This document shows positions 59,211 through 64,000 of a stretch of DNA of 64,000 nucleotides, one piece after another. Source of the stretch: Pseudomonas sp. BP8 (GTDB taxonomy: Bacteria; Pseudomonadota; Gammaproteobacteria; Pseudomonadales; Pseudomonadaceae); contig NZ_JAGINK010000001.1 in NCBI RefSeq assembly GCF_017875955.1, forward strand, positions 935,001 through 999,000, in the 5' to 3' direction. A program made the translations under genes and the position numbers. The notes below the pieces were generated by a model that saw nothing but the letters and a program-made list of their open reading frames with translations, did not search any database and was not told the DNA's origin. Positions within the stretch are counted from its first letter, which is position 1. Each line of letters opens with the position of its first letter.

Positions 59211-60482
59211 TCAGGCTTCGTGGCAGACGTGCCCGTCGACCAAGGTATAGCGCACCGCGCTCGGCAGGCAGTGGCCGATGAACGGGCAGTTGTCGCCGCG
59301 CGACAGCCACTGTTCGCCGGCCACGGTCGAGGCTTTCGGGTCGAACAGCACCAGATCCGCCGCACCACCCACTTTCAGCTCGCCGGCTGGCAAGCGCAGC
59401 GCTTCGGCGGGGCCGCTGGTCAAACGCGCCAGCAGGGTCGGCAGGTCGAGCAGGCCGTCCTCGACCAAGGTCATCGCCAGCGGCAACAACAGCTCAACGC
59501 TGCTGATCCCCGGCTCGGTCGCGCCGAATGGCGCCAGCTTGGCGTCACGCTCGTGCGGCTGGTGGTGGCTGGAGATCGCCTGGATCACCCCCGACTTGAC
59601 CGCTGCGCGCAGGCCATCACGGTCTGCGGCCGTGCGCAGCGGCGGCTGCACGTGGTACAGGCTGGAGAAGTCGCGCAGGGCCTCATCGGTCAGGATCAGC
59701 TGGTACAGCGCGACGTCGGCGGTCACCGGCAGGCCCAGCTCCTGGGCCTGGGCGATCAGCCGCGCGCCACGGGCGCTGGTGATCTGGGTGAAGTGTGCAC
59801 GCACGCCGCTCTGCTCGACCAGCAGCAGGTTGCGCGCCAACGCTACGGTCTCGGCACTTTCCGGGATGCCCGGCAGGCCAAGGAAGCTGGCCATGGGGCC
59901 TTCGTGGGCCAGGCCGCCCTGGGCCAGGTCGCGATCCTGGGAGTGAAACACCACGGTCAGGTCGAAGGTGGCGGCGTATTCCAGGGCACGGGCCAGGGTG
60001 CGGTTGTTGGGGATTTGATTCAAGCCGTTGCCAAAGGCCACGCAACCGGTATCGCGCAGGGCGACCAGCTCGGCCAGTTGCTCACCGTCCAGGCCCTTGG
60101 TCAGGGCGCCGATCGGGTAGACCTTGCTGTTGCCGGCTTCGCGCGCACGGTCCAGGACCAGTTCGGCCACCGCCGAAGTGTCCAGCACCGGGCGGGTCTG
60201 CGGCGGGCAGCACAGGCTGGTGACACCGCCGGCGACTGCGGCGCGGGTCTCACTGGCAATGTTGCCTTTGCGGCTGTAACCCGGCTCGCGCAGGGAGACG
60301 TCGAGGTCGACCAGGCCAGGCGCGGCGATCAGGCCCTCGGCCTGGATCGTACGGCTGGCGCTGAAACCGGCCGGCGCGGCGCCGATCGCGACAATGCGCC
60401 CGTCTTCAAGGTGCAGGTCGCTGGTGGTGTCCAGGCCGCTGCGCGGATCGATTACCCGGGCGCCAAGAATGCTGATGCTCAC
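59211..60482 (-). CDS. pyrC': Inactive dihydroorotase-like subunit PyrC' of aspartate transcarbamoylase
   Basis: In pseudomonads PyrB is assembled with a 45-kDa dihydroorotase homologue that has lost activity. This 423-residue protein shows the reason: the usual metal motif D-x-H-x-H-L-R-E-P-G reads [10 protein letters not shown], so both histidines are gone. The rest of the barrel ([48 protein letters not shown]) is kept, consistent with a structural role. Its start overlaps the pyrB stop by four bases. A functional dihydroorotase must be encoded elsewhere. Confidence 0.95.
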   Translation of the reverse strand: MSISILGARVIDPRSGLDTTSDLHLEDGRIVAIGAAPAGFSASRTIQAEGLIAAPGLVDLDVSLREPGYSRKGNIASETRAAVAGGVTSLCCPPQTRPVLDTSAVAELVLDRAREAGNSKVYPIGALTKGLDGEQLAELVALRDTGCVAFGNGLNQIPNNRTLARALEYAATFDLTVVFHSQDRDLAQGGLAHEGPMASFLGLPGIPESAETVALARNLLLVEQSGVRAHFTQITSARGARLIAQAQELGLPVTADVALYQLILTDEALRDFSSLYHVQPPLRTAADRDGLRAAVKSGVIQAISSHHQPHERDAKLAPFGATEPGISSVELLLPLAMTLVEDGLLDLPTLLARLTSGPAEALRLPAGELKVGGAADLVLFDPKASTVAGEQWLSRGDNCPFIGHCLPSAVRYTLVDGHVCHEA

Positions 60483-61483
60483 AGGCCGTTCTCCTGGTCC
60501 AATTGTCGTTGTGCGTTCTGGCCGCTCATGGCCATCGACAGCACGGCCATGCGCACGGCGATGCCGTAGGTGACCTGGTTGAGAATCACCGAGTGCTTGC
60601 CATCGGCCACGGCCGACTCGATTTCCACGCCGCGGTTGATCGGGCCGGGGTGCATGACGATGGCGTCCGGTTTGGCCCCGGCCAGGCGCGCCGTGGTCAG
60701 GCCGAACAGGCGGTAGAACTCGCCTTCGCTGGGCAGCAGGCCGCCGGCCATGCGCTCACGCTGCAGGCGCAGCATGATCACCACGTCGACGTCTTTCAGG
60801 CCTTCGGCGAGGTCGGTGTAGACCTTCACCCCATACTGCTCGATACCCACCGGGATCAAGGTCTTGGGGCCGATCACGCGGATGTCCGGGCAGCCCAGGG
60901 TCTTCAGCGCGAGCATGTCGGAACGGGCCACCCGCGAGTGCAGGATGTCGCCGACGATGGCCACCGAGAGGTTCTCGAAGCTGCCTTTGTGGCGGCGGAT
61001 GGCGAGCATGTCGAGCATGCCCTGGGTCGGGTGTGCATGGCGGCCGTCGCCGCCGTTGATTACCGCGACGTCCGGGCACACGTGCTCGGCGATGAAGTGC
61101 GCGGCGCCGGAGTCGGAATGGCGCACGACGAACATGTCGGCGGCCATCGCCTCGAGGTTGCGCAAGGTGTCGAACAGGGTCTCGCCTTTGCTGGTCGAGG
61201 AGGTCGACACGTTCAGGCTGATGACGTCGGCCGACAGCCGCTGGGCGGCCAGCTCAAAGGTGGTGCGGGTACGCGTGGAGTTCTCGAAGAACACGTTGCA
61301 GACGGTCTTGCCGCGCAGCAACGGGACTTTCTTCACGGCCCGATCGCCCACTTCGAGGAACGAGTCGGCGGTGTCGAGGATTTCGGTCAGCAGTTCGCGG
61401 GGCAAACCGTCGAGCGAGAGAAAGTGGCGCAGCTGGCCCTGATCGTTGAGCTGCAGCGGGCGCTTGGCGTCGAATGGCGTCAT
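60479..61483 (-). CDS. pyrB: Aspartate carbamoyltransferase catalytic chain
   Basis: PyrB joins carbamoyl phosphate and aspartate, the first committed step of pyrimidine synthesis. The 334-residue protein has the carbamoyl-phosphate motif [36 protein letters not shown] and [13 protein letters not shown]. The pseudomonad enzyme carries an N-terminal extension that binds nucleotide effectors (residues 1-30 here). I use ATG 61483; a GTG lies directly before it. It follows pyrR by 11 bases. Confidence 0.97.
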   Translation of the reverse strand: MTPFDAKRPLQLNDQGQLRHFLSLDGLPRELLTEILDTADSFLEVGDRAVKKVPLLRGKTVCNVFFENSTRTRTTFELAAQRLSADVISLNVSTSSTSKGETLFDTLRNLEAMAADMFVVRHSDSGAAHFIAEHVCPDVAVINGGDGRHAHPTQGMLDMLAIRRHKGSFENLSVAIVGDILHSRVARSDMLALKTLGCPDIRVIGPKTLIPVGIEQYGVKVYTDLAEGLKDVDVVIMLRLQRERMAGGLLPSEGEFYRLFGLTTARLAGAKPDAIVMHPGPINRGVEIESAVADGKHSVILNQVTYGIAVRMAVLSMAMSGQNAQRQLDQENGL

Positions 61484-61494
61484 CACGGGTGCTC

Positions 61495-62013
61495 TTAAAG
61501 GGCGGAAGCGGTGGCGAGGTCCTGGCGCTCGAGGGCGAGCGGTGCGGGTCCGGTCAATTTTACCCGCTCATGGGCGGCCAGCGACAGGGTGGCACCGAGC
61601 ACGTTCGGCCGGATCGGCAGTTCGCCGGCGTCCAGGTCGAGCAGGCAGACCAGGGTTACGCTGGCCGGGCGGCCGTAGTCGAACAGTTCGTTGAGGGCGG
61701 CGCGGATGGTCCGACCGCTCATCAGCACGTCGTCGACCAGCACCAGGTGCTGGCCCTCGACCTCGAACGGCAGCTCGGAAGGGCGCACCTGTGGGTGCAG
61801 GCCGTTCTGGCTGAAGTCGTCGCGGTAGAACGATACGTCCAGGGTACCCAGGGGGCTTGCATCGGCCAGTTCCTGCTGGAGGGCCTGGGCCACCCAGACG
61901 CCGCCGGTGCGGATGCCGATGAAACGCGGCTCGGCAATGGCGCGGCGGGCCAGGTGGGCGCGAAGGTCGACGGCCATCTGCCGGATCAGGTCGGCGGGAT
62001 TGGGTAGGCTCAT
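61495..62013 (-). CDS. pyrR: PyrR bifunctional pyrimidine regulator/uracil phosphoribosyltransferase
   Basis: A 172-residue phosphoribosyltransferase-fold protein with the PRPP motif [19 protein letters not shown]. In Bacillus PyrR binds pyr mRNA; in pseudomonads its role in control of pyrBC' is less clear. The ATG at 62013 follows GAGGAG. No obvious pyr attenuator hairpin with T tract was found between pyrR and pyrB. Confidence 0.95.
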   Translation of the reverse strand: MSLPNPADLIRQMAVDLRAHLARRAIAEPRFIGIRTGGVWVAQALQQELADASPLGTLDVSFYRDDFSQNGLHPQVRPSELPFEVEGQHLVLVDDVLMSGRTIRAALNELFDYGRPASVTLVCLLDLDAGELPIRPNVLGATLSLAAHERVKLTGPAPLALERQDLATASAL

Positions 62014-62065
62014 TGCGTGCTCCTCGGGGCGCCGGGTTGGCCCGGCGGTAAAGCGAATGATGAAA

Positions 62066-62497
62066 TTAGTGCCCGGTGTTGGCCTCCAGCCAGCCCTGCA
62101 GGAGTAACGCTGCAGCGATGGCATCGACCGGGTTGTCGCGATAGGTGCCGCGCTGGCCGCCACGGGCCATGCGTTCGCCCTTGGCTTCGAAGGTGGTCAG
62201 GCGTTCGTCGTGGGTGTGCACGGGCAGGTTGTAGCGGCCGTGCAGGCGGTTGGCGAATTTTTGCGCACGGGCGCTCATCTCGCTGGGCGTGCCGTCCATG
62301 TTCAGCGGCAGGCCGACGACGATGGCGTCGGGCTTCCACTCCTTGATCAGCTTTTCCACCTGGGCCCAGTCGGGGATGCCGTCCTGGGCCTTGAGGGTGC
62401 ACAGCTCGCGGGCCTGGCCAGTGATGACCTGACCGACTGCGACGCCGATCTGTTTGGTGCCGTAATCAAAGCCCAGCAGCAGGCGAATTTCGCTCAT
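62066..62497 (-). CDS. ruvX: RuvX/YqgF pre-16S rRNA nuclease
   Basis: A 143-residue RNase H-like protein ([63 protein letters not shown]). The four acidic residues of the active site appear present. The E. coli homologue matures the 16S rRNA 5' end; Holliday-junction resolution was the older proposal. Its start overlaps the algH stop by one base. Confidence 0.95.
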   Translation of the reverse strand: MSEIRLLLGFDYGTKQIGVAVGQVITGQARELCTLKAQDGIPDWAQVEKLIKEWKPDAIVVGLPLNMDGTPSEMSARAQKFANRLHGRYNLPVHTHDERLTTFEAKGERMARGGQRGTYRDNPVDAIAAALLLQGWLEANTGH

Positions 62498-63066
62498 CAG
62501 GCGTGCCCTGCCTGGCTGGTCAGCAGGCTGAGGTTGATCCCCAGCAGCGCAGCGGCGGCTTCGAGGCGTTGCTCGCTGGCCAGGCCAAAGATGATCTCAG
62601 GGTCGAACGGGCAGTTGAGCCAGGCGTTGTCGGCCAGCTCGGCTTCCAGCTGGCCGGCTTCCCAGCCGGCGTAGCCGAGGGTGATCAGGCTCTTGGCCGG
62701 GCCGACCCCTTCGGCAATGGCGAACAGCACATCCTGCGAGGTCGACAGCGACAGGCCTTCGAGCTCGACCGTGGCCTGGTAGCTGCATTCGCTGCTGTGC
62801 AGGACGAAGCCGCGGTCGGTCTGCACCGGGCCGCCGAGGTAGATCGGCACGTGCACGGTGCTCATCGGCGGCTCTTCGTCCGGGCGCAACTGCTCGAGGA
62901 TATCCGCCAGGTTGAGTTCCTGCGGCCGGTTTACCACCAGCCCCATGGCGCCATTGGCGTTGTGCTCAACGATATAGGTCAGGGTCTGGGCAAAGTTCGG
63001 ATCGGCCATGTGCGGCATGGCGATCAGGAACTGATGCTTGAGGTAACTCGGGGTGAGGGTTTTCAT
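62497..63066 (-). CDS. algH: YqgE/AlgH family protein
   Basis: A 189-residue protein with HQFLIAMPHMADPNFAQTL, GLVVNRPQ and IYLGGPVQTDRGFVLHS, the UPF0301 signatures. AlgH was first linked to alginate regulation in P. aeruginosa; the molecular activity is unknown. It is followed without gap by ruvX, an order conserved in gammaproteobacteria. The frame extends upstream into a REP, so I start at MKTLTPSYLKH (63066), although no strong ribosome site precedes it. Confidence 0.93.
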   Translation of the reverse strand: MKTLTPSYLKHQFLIAMPHMADPNFAQTLTYIVEHNANGAMGLVVNRPQELNLADILEQLRPDEEPPMSTVHVPIYLGGPVQTDRGFVLHSSECSYQATVELEGLSLSTSQDVLFAIAEGVGPAKSLITLGYAGWEAGQLEAELADNAWLNCPFDPEIIFGLASEQRLEAAAALLGINLSLLTSQAGHA

Positions 63067-63172
63067 GGGGGATAGTGTGGCGCCAGGTGGCTCCGGCTTC
63101 AAGCTGCAAGCTGCGAGAAAAAGGCTGCAGCCGTGTACTGCGCGTTCGGCGCCAGCGTTTGCAGTGTCAGGC

Positions 63173-63255
63173 CCGGCCTCTTCGCGGGGCAAGCCCGCTC
63201 CTACAGGGTCGGTGGTGATCACTGCAGGAGCGGGCTTGCCCCGCGAAGAGGCCGG
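63173..63255. repeat. Inverted pair of family-A REPs
   Basis: CCGGCCTCTTCGCGGGGCAA and its complement face each other around GGTCGGTGGTGATCACTGC between the TonB-family gene and algH, both minus strand. Confidence 0.9.
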
Positions 63256-63278
63256 ATCTGACACAGCGCGCCCGAGGC

Positions 63279-64000
63279 TTAGTTACTCGACAGACGATCG
63301 CCACGGGCAAAGCGCCAGGTGCGGATGATCTCCAGCCGGTCGAATTCGGCCATGTCGCCGGTAAACGGTGCAAACGGCGCCGCCAGGCGGACGATGCGTT
63401 GCGCGGCCTGGTCCAGCAGTGGCTGGCCAGACGACTCCAGCACCAGCACCTCGTACAGCGAGCCGTCGCGATTGATCGACACCATCATCCGCAGGTTGCC
63501 GTAGATCTGTTGGCGGCGGGCTTCATCGGGGTAGTTGAGGTTACCCACCCGCTCGACCTTCTTGCGCCATTCCTCTTTGTACCAGGCACCCTTGTCGCGC
63601 ATGGTCGAGGCGGCATTGAGGCGGTGAATCTTCGGCCGCTTGGCGTACAACTGCTGCTCGTTTGACAGCTCTGCTTCGAGGCTGGCGATCTGGCTGGTCA
63701 ATTGTGAGCTGTCGAAATCCGGGGTCGGCGCAGCAGGCTTGGGCTGGGCCTTGGTTTCCTTGGGCTTGGGCTCGACCTTGTGCACTTTGCTGGCCTGGGT
63801 GGCCACAGCGGATTTCTGCGGCGCAGGCGGGGTCTCGACCCTGGCCGCGGGCGGCGGCGTGACCTTGTTGATCTTGCTGTCCTGGAACGGCGCAAGCTCG
63901 GTGGTCTTGGGCACCGCCTTCTTGTCCAGGGTGCCGCTGCCCTGTTGGTTGTCCTGAGCCTGGAAATCGGCCTTTTCGGGCGCTTTCTCGCTCTTGAAGG
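63279..64000 (-). CDS. tonB: TonB-family energy transducer, 5' end outside window
   Basis: The minus-strand frame is open to the right edge; at least 240 residues are visible and the N-terminal membrane anchor is not. The visible part has a Pro/Lys/Ala-rich spacer (TPPPAARVETPPAPQ, then KPKETKAQPKPAAPTP) that would span the periplasm, a short coiled coil (SQIASLEAELSNEQQLYAKR) and a TonB C-terminal domain with VGNLNYPDEARRQQIYGNLR and VLESSGQPLLDQAAQRIVRL. It would couple the proton motive force to outer-membrane transport. The coiled coil and long domain differ from E. coli TonB but are common in Pseudomonas TonB3-like proteins. Confidence 0.85.
   Translation of the reverse strand, partial: FKSEKAPEKADFQAQDNQQGSGTLDKKAVPKTTELAPFQDSKINKVTPPPAARVETPPAPQKSAVATQASKVHKVEPKPKETKAQPKPAAPTPDFDSSQLTSQIASLEAELSNEQQLYAKRPKIHRLNAASTMRDKGAWYKEEWRKKVERVGNLNYPDEARRQQIYGNLRMMVSINRDGSLYEVLVLESSGQPLLDQAAQRIVRLAAPFAPFTGDMAEFDRLEIIRTWRFARGDRLSSN

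Overview
This window looks like a core-chromosome segment of a Pseudomonas of the P. putida group. The evidence is high GC content, the gene order glnA-thiI-typA...glgP-fbp...hut...opgGH...tatABC-his-ubi...pha...hslUV-pyr, a complete medium-chain-length polyhydroxyalkanoate (PHA) locus, and REP palindromes with the GCGGGCTTGCCCCGC core typical of these genomes. The species assignment is an inference from gene content and order recalled from P. putida. No tRNA, rRNA or CRISPR array was seen.

Layout. 1-5.9 kb: the end of a secreted chorismate mutase gene; glnA with a sigma-54 promoter and an NtrC-type site; thiI; typA. 5.9-8.5 kb: an accessory patch made of a large inverted repeat whose left arm is split by a complete group II intron with its reverse transcriptase/maturase. 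8.5-15.1 kb: a YkgJ-type Cys-cluster protein, glgP, fbp, a DUF924 protein, the remnant of a deleted chemoreceptor, a small lipoprotein and a lipocalin. 15.1-25.0 kb: the histidine utilisation cluster, hutF divergent from hutCD, then hutU-hutH-hutT-hutI-hutG, with HutC palindromes and Crc/Hfq-like A-rich motifs. 25.1-26.6 kb: pip-dtd. 26.8-31.1 kb: opgGH (periplasmic glucans). 31.4-34.0 kb: a three-gene polar amino acid ABC transporter. 34.1-38.2 kb: two tandem chemoreceptors with long helical periplasmic domains. 38.3-44.3 kb (minus strand): ubiE-ubiJ-ubiB-hisI-hisE-tatA-tatB-tatC-rsmE. 44.4-56.1 kb: PHA-related genes (a PHA_gran_rgn protein, phaI-phaF, and the opposing phaC1-phaZ-phaC2-phaD), interrupted by a 1,576-residue toxin-like protein gene. 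56.4-64 kb (minus strand): a DUF971 gene, hslVU, and a pyrimidine/housekeeping series algH-ruvX-pyrR-pyrB-pyrC', with the C-terminal part of a TonB-family gene at the edge.

How the parts work together. Histidine is imported by HutT and converted through urocanate, imidazolone propionate and formiminoglutamate to glutamate (HutH, HutU, HutI, HutF, HutG). HutC would sense urocanate. The phaC1ZC2D and phaIF blocks make, degrade and package carbon-storage granules, and glgP and fbp belong to sugar storage and gluconeogenesis. The unexpected items are the group II intron inside the palindromic repeat, the deleted chemoreceptor, the giant gene sharing a 200-bp divergent control region with phaI, a low-complexity insertion near the end of OpgG, and Crc-like motifs at the starts of both hut and pha genes.
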